NCBI GenBank assembly: GCA_030159075.1
Contig: BROG01000371.1
Location: forward strand, 286,001-350,000
Source: Atrina japonica
Taxonomy: Eukaryota; Mollusca; Bivalvia; Pterioida; Pinnidae
Length of the DNA stretch: 64,000 nt
Direction of reading: 5' to 3'
Under the pieces are notes generated by a model. That model did no database searches. It was not told the origin of the DNA and worked only from the letters and a program-made list of their open reading frames with translations. A program made the translations under genes and the position numbers. Shown piece by piece: positions 55,594-63,875 of this stretch. Within the stretch, counting starts at the first letter, position 1. Every line of letters begins with the position of its first letter.

Positions 55594-58500
55594 GTAATAC
55601 GTACTATTCCTTGGATCACTACTACTAGTACAACTTCTACCACTATTAACAAAAGTAAGAACCTTAACAACAATAGTGTTTTGAAAATGATTGAAGCAAT
55701 GACCTTGAAAATGATTATATGAAACATACATGTTATCATTTTGAATTTAGTGAGACGGCAAATGGGATTCGAATTGCAGTCAAATGGGACCCAGGTTACA
55801 TGACACAGTGGGTTAATTCATTTGGAGTACTTCAGATGTACTTACCTTGGGACGAAAATCAACCCAATAATCAAAATGTAAACCCTTGTGTTATTATCCA
55901 AAACGGATTGTTTCATAATGCTGCTTGTGGAAGTAGTACTATGGGGCCGGCCCTTTGTAGTGGACCCCCTACTTGTGAGTACTATTATTTTCTTTCCTTT
56001 TAACCCTACAGGCCACAATAGACTGGTAATAAACATTAGAAAGAGCAAACCATTCAGATACTTAGGGGTGTAAGGGTTAAATGGGGCATTAGCTAGGTTT
56101 ACTAAAATAAATATTTCAATATCTTTACTTTTACTATTTGTACTTGAGGTACAATAGCAAACAAGTGCTATACACAGTCATAGATATCTTATTTCCCTAT
56201 ATAGTTTGTGAAAATAAAGTCAGGTGCAGTGTGGTAATCATGTATTCATGTATAAATAGTAAGGTTGAATTGATAAATAGACCCATTTTCGAGTTGTCTT
56301 GTTACGTCACGATTCGTCATAATAGAGTGCGATTTCAAACAGTAAAGTAGGGCATCACTATATTGCGGATAAGCAGTTTATCGCTTCTATCAGTCTATGA
56401 TCAGGGATATTAATATCAATAAGTAATAGTTGCCTGATTTGAAAAATTAGATTACAGGAAAGTGATGACACTTTCCATATTTACAAGACAGATAATTTAA
56501 CTAATATTAATTCCTCGCAGATGAAGTGAAATAAGATATCGCCGAATATCGTCAATGGAAATATTACATAACCTGAATCGACCTTGCCCAACTTTCAGAT
56601 GACGTCACGTAGTCTAAGTACAAACTATTGTGACACGAAACTGAACGGAATCGGACAACTCGAAATGGTCTATTGCAAGTAAATAATTGCCAAACTGGGT
56701 TTCCTGAGCAATTTTCACAAAATGCTTAGGACTTTAAGAGTATTTATGCCAGGGTATATGTCTTTTTTGTTATTGTATACCAATCTAATAAGTAAAAAAT
56801 GAGAGAATTTGTTTTGAAAGAAAAACACATCTAATGTCCCTTTACCTAATGTCTTACGTCACGCCAAGAACTTTCACTTACGGTAAACCTTGTTTAAGCG
56901 ACCATGTGTGTATAAAGACCACCTGATCACAAAGACTGGTTTTTGTTGTCCCACCAATACTACCATTTTTTGTACACATCAACATCAATATGAAGACCAC
57001 CTCCCTATAGAGACTGGTTTTGTTGTGTCCCCAACGGGGTCTGTATATAGTAGTTTCACTGTATATGGAAACCTCACAAATAATAATATGTGAAGTATCG
57101 CAAATTTTAAAATCGTGGTATGGAACGCAACCAACCCTGTGAGGGTTCTACAACAGGTTATGACTGCCATGACTGCAGTTTTATTTCTCATCCAAAAGAA
57201 TCTCACTTTTTATGTTGTTGTTGAACATCTCACTCAAAATTCATTCACTCAATCGGAGACGGCAACAAATGCCGGTGGAGGGCATCAAATATTGGTCTAT
57301 GCACGGCACTTACGGCCATTGAGCGGTAAGGGTTCTTTATCGTATCGGCAACTTCTATGACAGGTGACCTCGGTTTTTACTTTCTCATCTGAAGGACAGG
57401 AGAAAATCAGCCGCCTCCGCCGAGCCTCGATTCTGCGATCCTTCGATTGCGAATCGAGCACTCTACCACTGAGCAACACGGCTCTACACTTCTTATAGCG
57501 ATTACATTGCGAAGTGTATGCTAATTTTGACCAGGGTTACAACTTCTTGGTTTGATCTACAATTTACAGGGGCTCTCGGTAGACAGGATATCCGGTTTCG
57601 TGTCACATGGTAACACTTCTGTTACTTGTATATTAAAACAAATCACTTCTCTTGTATACTTACTGGTTTATATGCATCACCATTTTGAATTACATTTTGG
57701 TCCCTACGATTCTTGTATACACCAAGAATAAATGCATCTAGAGCAAAGCGTCTTTATTTTATTCTTTTCTTTCTTTGATTCGATATGGTTCTTTTTCGTA
57801 TACAGAGCCGGCCTGGCTCAGTCGGTAGCGCGCTCGACTCTGGATCGTGAGGTCGTGAGTTCGAGTCCCGCCGGCGACAGGTTGGTTTCCTGTCTTTTGG
57901 ATGAGACAGTAAAAACTTGAGGTCCCGTGTCACAGTAGGCGTCGACACGTTAAAGAACCCTCACTGCTCAATGGCCGTAAGTGCCGAGCATAGGCAAAAT
58001 TTGAAGCCCTTCACCGGTATTTGGTGACGTCTCCATATGAGTGAAATATTCTTGAGTGGGACGTTAAACAACAATAAACAAACACAACTTTTCGTATACA
58101 TTTAAGAGCTGGTACGTACGATATACGTGTTTCTCACCCCTGAGAGTCTGATCTCGGTTTTTATCAGTACTTCACAGTTATATCCCTACTTTATATCCCT
58201 GCATACGTCTTCCACATCGGTTGTAGATATGGCGGGTTAAGGCGATTTTGTGCTGACATTTTACATTGTTGAAATTTGAGATTAGTTATAAATAAATCTT
58301 ACATAAATAAAATTTGTTTGATAGGATAAAAATATATGTTTGTTTAATACGATTTTATATTTATTTGTGGATGGTGGATGGATAAATGGAAGAGCGATAG
58401 GGCTACTAAATTAGGTGATACTGATGAATACATGTATATAAACAAACGGAATTTGAAGTTTTCCATGTGCGAGGAATATAATCAAGCACCACATTTCATT

Positions 58501-59521
58501 TTTAAGAGAGGAAAAATATATATCAGTCTCGGCTGGGATGAATCAGTATCACAACCTCGGCTAACGCCTCGATTCGGAACTGATTGATCCATCCCACCCT
58601 CGACTCGCATTTTTCTATCTGGAACTGAAAGTGCAGTAGATTCTATAAATGACATCTTGCCTCATAAAAATTAAATTAACGATAATCATCTGTTAACATA
58701 CAGCTGATGCATGGATCGGAGCAGTTGACTCCGTAACTGAAGACACGTTTCAATCGCTGATGACTGGAGGGAACATCCCTTTCTCTGACTTTCAGGACAC
58801 TAGTGGTGGAGACACGGAAGATTGTGTGGCATATGATACTAGCACTGTCGGATACCTATGGAACGAGTTTTCATGTGCTGCAAGAAAAATTGTCATCTGC
58901 GAATACGATGTAAGCATCGCAAATAAATTTTGTCCGAAATATTGTTTACTTTATAGAAATATGCCACCATTTGCATGCATGCGATGTTTTTTACAAATAT
59001 TTACCTTCGTATGAAGTACAGTGGAACTTCGTCTAAGGACCACCTCGCTTAGGAGACCACCTTGCATTTCAGTCTATAAGTTTCCAATCTCATGATAAAT
59101 ATCTAATAAGTAAAGAACCTCACTTTAGAATCCACCTCACAAATCAGGTCACTTTGAGACTGTCAGTTAAGTGGTTTTAATAGCGAAGTTCTACTGTATT
59201 GCCAAAGTGTTGGGAGTCCTTTAAGGCCCAACTCTTACTGTTACACGGAACGACGTCGTCCGAGGTATGACCCGGGACGTGATTCGAATACCCCCCCCCC
59301 CCCGCGGCTAAATACTAAAATGTTAGAAAAGATATAAGAATGTTCTCTAATTGTTTCAGATCTAGTGCAAGTTTGATTATAACTCTATAATTCTTCTTTC
59401 CCAAAATTTATTATTGTCAGATAAACTCGTAGTCCTCATTCAAGACGATTTGTGGTCCTTTTATCCGTTGTTTGAAATATAATTTTTTTTATTTTCTTTT
59501 TTTCAGGCGGACTGTCGTTAA
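46474..59521 (+). CDS. Secreted C-type lectin-like protein with a CTLD nested inside a CTLD, 7 coding exons
   Basis: Predicted 309-aa secreted protein. Exons 46474-46600, 51826-51911, 52563-52653, 54523-54703, 55751-55974, 58704-58909 and 59507-59521 total 930 nt with consistent phases. A signal peptide (hydrophobic 8-25, likely cut near SIA/ER) is followed by a Cys-rich linker. An outer CTLD starts CRDGWRGYDGHCY (C46, C57, C74), stops at residue 101 and resumes at 237 with DAWIGAVDS (C277, C294, C302). Between them, 102-236 form a full second CTLD with six cysteines (C104, C120, C137, C208, C221, C231), EAEANMIC, and WDENQPNN where Ca/sugar motifs lie. The outer domain lacks EPN, QPD and WND (it has WNE), so classical Ca-dependent mannose or galactose binding is doubtful. 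Skipping 54523-55974 keeps frame and gives 174 aa with one intact CTLD, a typical mollusc lectin size. A role in recognition or immunity is inference. Confidence 0.83.
47965..48253 (-). mobile_element. SINE family A, full length
   Basis: 'tgttgtttaacgtctaattc', 'cctgccgccgcctggactcg' and 'gcgctaccgactgagccagg'. Target duplication AAATCAAA at 47957-47964 and 48254-48261. Confidence 0.87.
48842..49251 (-). mobile_element. ~410-bp TIR element, CTGGGCCC-type, copy 2
   Basis: 'cctgggcccgaagtcaccaa' faces 'ttggtgactttgggcccagg'. The core 'aaacatgtccagttacagaa' is the inverse of copy 1 at 24750. Ends are better kept than in copy 1. Confidence 0.85.
49718..49805. repeat. Short palindromic MITE
   Basis: 'aactcattgacccctaaaca' faces 'tcaggggatgatgagttaag', with 'aatcattgattcacagaagg' in the middle. 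Confidence 0.65.
49806..50026 (+). mobile_element. SINE family B, head worn
   Basis: 'ttacttctggtcagtacaga' (tRNA-like remnant), 'gtttacttgcggaaggccgg', 'gtaaccgggttctctccccc' and an 'aaatccaaatcaaatt' tail. Confidence 0.78.
51826..51911 (+). CDS. Lectin gene, outer CTLD start exon
   Basis: Acceptor attaatag, phase 1 in, phase 0 out (donor gtaaaa). It encodes CRDGWRGYDGHCYLFWYEG, the standard CTLD opening with the long-form first cysteine pair. Confidence 0.85.
52563..52653 (+). CDS. Lectin gene, outer CTLD helix exon
   Basis: Acceptor atccacag, phase 0 in, phase 1 out (donor gtaaaa). QYCQGQHANLLEIEDANENN is the usual C-x-x-x-x-A-x-L-L-x-I CTLD helix/strand. The domain stops before its WIG segment, which is found only at 58704. 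Confidence 0.85.
53276..53668 (+). mobile_element. MITE family M, copy 1 (upstream of the inner CTLD cassette)
   Basis: Inverted ends 'aatagaccttttcgagctat' and 'ggaataactctaaaatcgtt' + 'tatt'. It shares 'caggaaagtgatg', 'ttcct(g/c)gcagatgaa' and 'aaatattac' with copy 2, in the same orientation. 393 bp. Confidence 0.82.
53658..53828 (+). CDS. Orphan mini-ORF of 56 codons (doubtful)
   Basis: The frame after TAA 53655 reads an aromatic- and acid-rich tail including QYAVYEDDYYTEFNTPMKH and SKWDSYHSKYLMASLKAE, then TGA. An AATAAA at 54292-54297 follows. It has no ATG or acceptor at its start and begins inside the MITE end. It may be the remnant of a terminal exon. Confidence 0.2.
   Translation, partial: NRLLGQYAVYEDDYYTEFNTPMKHVTSYCTVDEYGSYFSKWDSYHSKYLMASLKAE
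54292..54297 (+). terminator. Intronic AATAAA with downstream T-rich stretch
   Basis: AATAAAAGTTTTT in the intron just before the inner CTLD cassette. If used, it would end a transcript after the first half of the outer CTLD. No direct evidence of use. Confidence 0.25.
54523..54703 (+). CDS. Lectin gene, inner CTLD cassette, first exon
   Basis: Acceptor gttttag, phase 1 in, phase 2 out. It encodes VCNSPNAV through the EAEANMICSSTGGQVADV helix to FLEIHFP. Of three possible donors, only GTAGGT at 54704 avoids the in-frame TAG and gives the phase needed next. Confidence 0.8.
55356..55595. repeat. Compound trinucleotide microsatellites
   Basis: (AAT)n at 55356-55390, (ATC)n to 55420, (TTA/TTC)n to 55466 and further (ATT)n to 55595, inside the intron that splits the inner CTLD. 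Confidence 0.95.
55751..55974 (+). CDS. Lectin gene, inner CTLD cassette, second exon
   Basis: Acceptor aatttag, phase 2 in, phase 1 out (donor gtgagt). It encodes IAVKWDPGYMTQW, LPWDENQPNN, then NPCVIIQNG, AACGSS and ALC, the three C-terminal CTLD cysteines. Together with 54523-54703 it is a symmetric phase 1-1 unit of 405 nt. Confidence 0.83.
55998..56083. repeat. Short MITE of the 9095 family
   Basis: 'aaccctacaggccacaatag' faces 'taggggtgtaagggttaa'. It begins 24 nt after the exon at 55751-55974. Confidence 0.7.
56093..56240 (-). repeat. Dispersed AT-rich repeat, inverted copy
   Basis: 'tttacttttactatttgtac', 'ttgaggtacaatag' and 'gtgaaaataaagtcaggtgc' are the complement of the 9872 family. 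Confidence 0.6.
56276..56674 (+). mobile_element. MITE family M, copy 2 (downstream of the inner CTLD cassette)
   Basis: 'aatagacccattttcgagtt' faces 'caactcgaaatggtctatt' (~20-30 bp inverted ends). 399 bp, same orientation as copy 1 at 53276. Confidence 0.85.
56690..56840 (+). repeat. Dispersed AT-rich repeat, copy
   Basis: 'caattttcacaaaatgctta', 'tgttattgtataccaatcta' and 'acatctaatgtcccttta' follow the 9872 order. Confidence 0.5.
56881..57061. mobile_element. pogo/Tigger-like MITE
   Basis: 'cggtaaaccttgtttaagcg' faces 'tatatagtagtttcactg'. The internal 'accatgtgtgtataaagacc' links it to 14379-14584. Confidence 0.7.
57209..57485 (-). mobile_element. SINE family A, diverged subfamily
   Basis: 'acggcacttacggccattga' and 'gatcctt' + 'cgattgcgaatcgagcactc' + 'taccactgagcaacacgg'. 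The tRNA-like head differs from the other copies and resembles that of family C. Confidence 0.75.
57805..58088 (+). mobile_element. SINE family A, young full-length copy
   Basis: The tRNA-like head has GCCGGC at both acceptor-stem ends, box A 'tggctcagtcggtagcg' and box B 'gtgagttcgagtcccg'. The body and 'aacaataaacaaacacaac' tail follow. A perfect 12-bp target duplication TTTTCGTATACA lies at 57793-57804 and 58089-58100. This is the best-preserved copy in the window. Confidence 0.93.
58704..58909 (+). CDS. Lectin gene, outer CTLD completion exon
   Basis: Acceptor aacatacag, phase 1 in, phase 0 out (donor gtaagc). DAWIGAVDS, TEDCVAYD, LWNEFSC and VICEYD supply the second half of the CTLD begun on 51826-52653. 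Confidence 0.83.
59019..59196. mobile_element. 178-bp pogo/Tigger-like MITE, TA target
   Basis: 'cagtggaacttcgtctaagg' faces 'aatagcgaagttctactg', with TA at 59017-59018 and 59197-59198. Same length as 40395-40572. Confidence 0.88.
59507..59521 (+). CDS. Lectin gene, terminal exon (ADCR, stop)
   Basis: A long T-rich tract plus CAG gives a strong acceptor. In phase 0 the exon reads ADCR then TAA. A weaker AG at 59525-59526 would also be phase 0 and would extend the protein by 40 residues, through TFCLAALKE and DRYVCDEILGL, to TAA at 59647-59649. The strong site is preferred. Confidence 0.55.
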   Translation, partial: ADCR

Positions 59522-59848
59522 TTCAGCCCAAGGACGGGACCAGGACTGACCATTGGAAAATGAACATAAATACCTTTTGTCTGGCCGCTTTAAAAGAAAT
59601 ACATTGTATTTCTGATAGATATGTTTGTGATGAAATACTAGGATTATAAAACAATGAAAATCTCCTTGGCATCGTCAACCTTTCATACAATTTTTTTGTT
59701 TACGGAAATGTATTAATACAATTTATCAAATACAAGATATAGATAAAAGTAATCACAAAAATGTTAAATACAGGCAAATTTATCCAGCGATTTTGACATA
59801 CATTTAGTCCATTTCTTCTTCTTTTGTTTGAAGCGGAGAAAGAATTGA

Positions 59849-59864
59849 AATAAAGTTGAATAAA
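59849..59864 (+). terminator. Candidate double poly(A) signal of the lectin gene
   Basis: Overlapping-range AATAAA hexamers at 59849 and 59859, about 330 nt after the stop, followed by a GT-rich stretch (gtgagtgttcgtc). Confidence 0.6.
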
Positions 59865-59973
59865 GTGAGTGTTCGTCTTCCATTTTATTGCTCATAACTA
59901 AACATTAGTCTGACAAGATGGATTTGAAAATTAATGCGTGTTTTGGGGTCGTAGAAAATGTGGCTGTAGATGA

Positions 59974-60306
59974 TGCTTGCCATATAGTCCTATCTTCGAA
60001 TGTCGAGATGAATGTTGATTGTCTAGCTAGACATTCAGAACTTTTTATTATTATGCTTGCCATATATTCCTATTTTCGAATGTCGAAATATATGTTGATT
60101 GTCTAGCTATATATTCGAAATTTTCATTATCATGTTTGCTATATAGTCCTATCATCGAATGTCGAAATGTATGTTGATTGTCTAGCTAGACACTCGAATT
60201 TTCCATTATTATGCTTGCCATGTAGCCCTATCATCGAATTTCGAGTTGAATGTTGATTGTCTATCGAGGAATTTGGAATTTTTTATTATTATGCTTGCCA
60301 TATATT
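59974..60306. repeat. ~88-bp tandem array, four units
   Basis: The unit is 'tgcttgccatatagtcctat', 'cttcgaatgtcgagatgaat', 'gttgattgtctagctagaca', 'ttcagaactttttattatta'. 'tgtctagctagaca' is a perfect palindrome. It lies just downstream of the lectin gene. Confidence 0.88.
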
Positions 60307-60317
60307 CACACACACAT

Positions 60318-60535
60318 TAGATGGTCATATGACATGCCACGCCTGTTCTGACACGGGACCTTGTTGATAAAAGTCTCAATCTAACGCCTCATCGGTGATT
60401 TTCTTTTCTTATTCTAACCATTGTTGAAGGAACAGTATTTCACTTCTTAGATTTTCGGGTGTGACCCATACTAAGAATCGAACCCGATATCTTCTGTTTG
60501 CGAATCGAACGCACTATCACTAGACCAACGTGAGT
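60318..60535 (-). mobile_element. tRNA-derived SINE, family C-like, worn
   Basis: 'ctgacacgggaccttgttga' and a tRNA-like end 'ctaagaatcgaacccgatat', 'gcgaatcgaacgcactatca' on the shown strand. Confidence 0.6.
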
Positions 60536-60846
60536 GGTCAAAGTTCCCAAGAAACCTTGTTTAGATTACCACTAAAATAAGACACAAGTCAATCGCTGAC
60601 TTTACACACCATTATTTATAACAAAGGTGTACCAACGTCAAAAAATATATTTCCGTTTTCTGAGTCCAACTACTTGTGGAACATTAAAAATTTTCGGTTA
60701 TATTTTGGTTACATTTCGTTTGCTTCAGAACCGCATGCTGAGGTCTAGTTTTGGAGTGTTCGACTTACAAACGAAAGTTTTAATGTTACTGGTATAGAGT
60801 CATATCTATGATTAAAACTTTCTAAACTTGCTATAGGAGTATTAAA

Positions 60847-61440
60847 TCACAGATACCAAAGTGTCAATGCTTAGAATGCTTATGACACAAATATACAATA
60901 TAATAAGTCTCAGATATCAAGGTATAAATCACTCGGATGTCCAGGATATAGGTACAAATCTGGTAAAAATGGACAAACACGGGGCTCTTGAAATCAAGTG
61001 GTGGGATCAGATGCCATGGAGGAGTAAGCATCCGCTGCCGGCCGGCCACATCTGCCGCGAGTCCACAGTCAAATCAAAATGAAACACGCGAGGAACGAAC
61101 CTCGCCACAACCGGCACAGACGCCCCAACAACCGCCATCGAACAGGCAACACAAAACCTCACCCAGTGAAACAGAGCAGTCGCAAACAAGACTACCACAC
61201 CGATCGTAAAATTTGCGGAACGCCGACATTAAACCCGGTTTTCGATAACCCTGTGTCAATAATTTGTCAGTGAGTAGCTTACCTCTGCATATGAAATGTT
61301 CACACGTTGAACACGCCCTGGCATGTCAGATCATTTGTGAAATATAAACTCCATATTCGGGTGATTATTGGATATTACTACTTAAATGTGGAAAATAAAT
61401 GATGGGAAAGCCGAAATCGGCGCGTTTGTCGTATAGCTTA
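60847..61440 (-). mobile_element. Penelope-like element, 3' part
   Basis: 3' unit ('gatgccatggaggagtaagc') joined to minus-strand frames RGKLLTDKLLTQGYRKPG and AFRKFYDRCGSLVCDCSVSL, which follow the reverse transcriptase of such elements. Several stops and frameshifts. Confidence 0.75.
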
Positions 61441-61444
61441 GCTG

Positions 61445-61750
61445 TTAATGTCTAAGTATGAAGCTTGTTTGTGTGCTTGACTCTGTTGTATCTCCAATTT
61501 CTAGTTTGCCGGGATATATCGCATCGACATATGCATGAGAATTGTCATTATTAATTAACAAAACGTCAATATATCTAAATGTCAAATTAAAGTGCACCAC
61601 CAACCTTTTCTTACCTTGATTCAGAAGTTTCTGGATGAAGACTGCTTCACATGAATTAAGTAACATGTCAGCCAATAAAGGAGCACAATTGGTTCCCACA
61701 GGAATGCCGACAGTTTGTTGAAAGATCATGTCTCCGAAACTCGTGAACAT
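61445..61750 (-). pseudogene. Penelope-like reverse transcriptase, decayed
   Basis: The minus-strand frame contains GIPVGTNCAPLLADMLL, EAVFIQKLL and FRYIDVLLIN. The G-x-P-x-G-x-x-x-A-P-x-x-A block and the RYID core are typical of Penelope-like elements, but the second catalytic aspartate of YxDD is missing. The 5' part and any GIY-YIG endonuclease are absent. Confidence 0.85.
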
Positions 61751-61960
61751 GGGACAAACACTGACCTCTGAAAATCTAAGATGGGATCAGGTGCCATGGA
61801 GGAGATATATCCCCTGTTGAACGTTCACACCCTCCGCGAGTAGAAAGTAAAATTCAAATAAAATATATGAGGATTAAATCCTCGTCACCACGGGTACAGG
61901 TGACTCAACAAGCACCATCGAACTGGTAATTCAACATTGTATTTAGTAAAACATAGTACA
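61745..61960 (-). mobile_element. Second Penelope 3' unit behind the reverse transcriptase
   Basis: 'gatgggatcaggtgccatgg', 'aggattaaatcctcgtcacc' and 'acattgtatttagtaaaaca' repeat the 60900-61130 unit in the same orientation, so the reverse transcriptase fragment is bracketed by direct copies. Confidence 0.65.
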
Positions 61961-62492
61961 TGTAATTTTCATATAAGCCTATTATACCGACTGTTAGATA
62001 TGAAAGTGACGGCTTTTCCAGATATGTCTTAAACCTGAGGTCAGAGCGGCACAGAAAATAATCTTCATTGAACTGGTTTCAGTCTATAGCACATATCAAA
62101 TTTTATGGTATTTAAACTACAGCTGATGACATCGACATACACGTAAAATATTTTGCAGTACTAAAACAAACATGAAATAAAACATTTTGACCAGGGCGTC
62201 TCTAAAAGAGAAAACAAAGTCCGGACAAATGCAAAAGAAATAAACGTAATCCGTGAAGGTGATTCAAAACAACAAACTATTTGTATGTATATTTATTTAT
62301 TCATTTGTATATATAGACATTCGTTTTATATATCCTGCGGGGAAAAGAAAATTTGAATGTAGTAAAAATGATAAAAACACAAATTGTTACGATTTGTAGA
62401 AAAAAAATTATCTTCAAAATATATATAACATTTCAAAGATATATATTGACTCGTCACTTAGTAAATGTCATTACTTGAAAAGTTATGGTGAA

Positions 62493-62543
<51 letters not shown>

Positions 62544-63589
62544 GTAATAATAAAGATAATGATAGTGAATGAAAATAATTTATTATTATCAAATGCTTCT
62601 AATGTCTTTAATAGATATCAGCTATTCTCAGAATTAGTTTAATTAACATACAAATGATAGTTACATAAATACAATTTTTCTATGGTTAAAAGAAATATAA
62701 ATTAGTATATTTCATTTTAAGATTATGATAGAATATCAACAAAACAAGACAACACAGTTTTAAATTTATATATCTTGAACTTAGATTTTAATCGAAAAAT
62801 ATAACCAAGTATTTTGAGTAAAATAAAATAATACATGGCAATGATAAAGTACTATCAATTTTATAAATACAATTTTATATATTCCCAAATCGCCAGAATT
62901 AGCATACTTGTGTTATATGCGGAATTATTTGCCAATATCATTGATTCTTAGGCAACTATCCTAAATAATTTAAAAGTCCATGTATTTCCTTTGTACATTA
63001 CGCAACAAAGTAATTCTGCCGAGTCATTTGAATATCTTTCTGCATACTCAGAAATTCGACCAGGACAAAACTTTGAAACCGTAAGAGTTTATATCAATCC
63101 CCACAACCCCAAATACTTACGCTACAAACGTGTCTGGATTGAATAACGTAAAAGCAAAAACCGTAAGAGGATAGTATGATTTGAATCTCCGGAATCCACT
63201 TAATACTGGTATACAGTAATTTTCTAAGAATAACAAAAATGTATTTTTCTAATGTGAAAAAGGAAAAGTTGGTTGGTATCATAACGTAGCAAATACACAC
63301 ATTTTGATTATTTAAAACGTTTTCATGAACATTGCATATCATATTTAGCCAAATATAAAAAAGAATCAAAATGACACAAAATACAGATACGATGATATCA
63401 AACACATGCGAGATAACTTAGATATATGTATTCGATATAATGTGATTGTATAAAATGCAAATCAAAACCGGACACACTTGACTCTGAAGTCGTTATGTTG
63501 GTTGTAAAGCTTACAAATGAACATTAAAATTTTTGTTTTATGACTATAGATTTACAGGTCAGACTGTAAGCAGTATATATGTATATGAG

Positions 63590-63593
<4 letters not shown>
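61961..63593. other. Intergenic, no gene seen
   Basis: AT-rich, with (AAT)n at 62498-62541. A ~103-aa minus-strand frame at 63094-63405 is hydrophobic but unrecognised and shows no splice or start support. Confidence 0.45.

Positions 63594-63678
<85 letters not shown>
63594..63678. repeat. (GA)n microsatellite
   Basis: About 84 bp of GA, the third long GA tract in the window. Confidence 0.98.
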
Positions 63679-63681
<3 letters not shown>

Positions 63682-63875
63682 TCTGTTTATATGTACTATG
63701 CCTATACATGCAAAAACGAGAAACATAGACAGATGTTCCGAGCATCATTTTGGCATTTAGAATCAACTGCGTTTACTTGCAATTGACGATATACCTCAAG
63801 GTCATAGAGCCAATATATACTTTACATGAAATTAGCTGTGCTTAGTCAGAAAAAAATATTTGGATCTTGTCTAAC

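Noticed and set aside
57806..57880. Possible genuine tRNA gene
   Set aside because: A cloverleaf-like head with A and B boxes, but it is continuous with the SINE body and flanked by a target duplication, so it is the SINE promoter.
59918..60106. 62-aa frame downstream of the lectin gene
   Set aside because: It runs into the 88-bp tandem array and has no domain.
63094..63405. Hydrophobic 103-aa minus-strand frame
   Set aside because: AT-rich DNA readily gives Ile/Phe/Leu-rich frames. There is no signal, domain or splice support.
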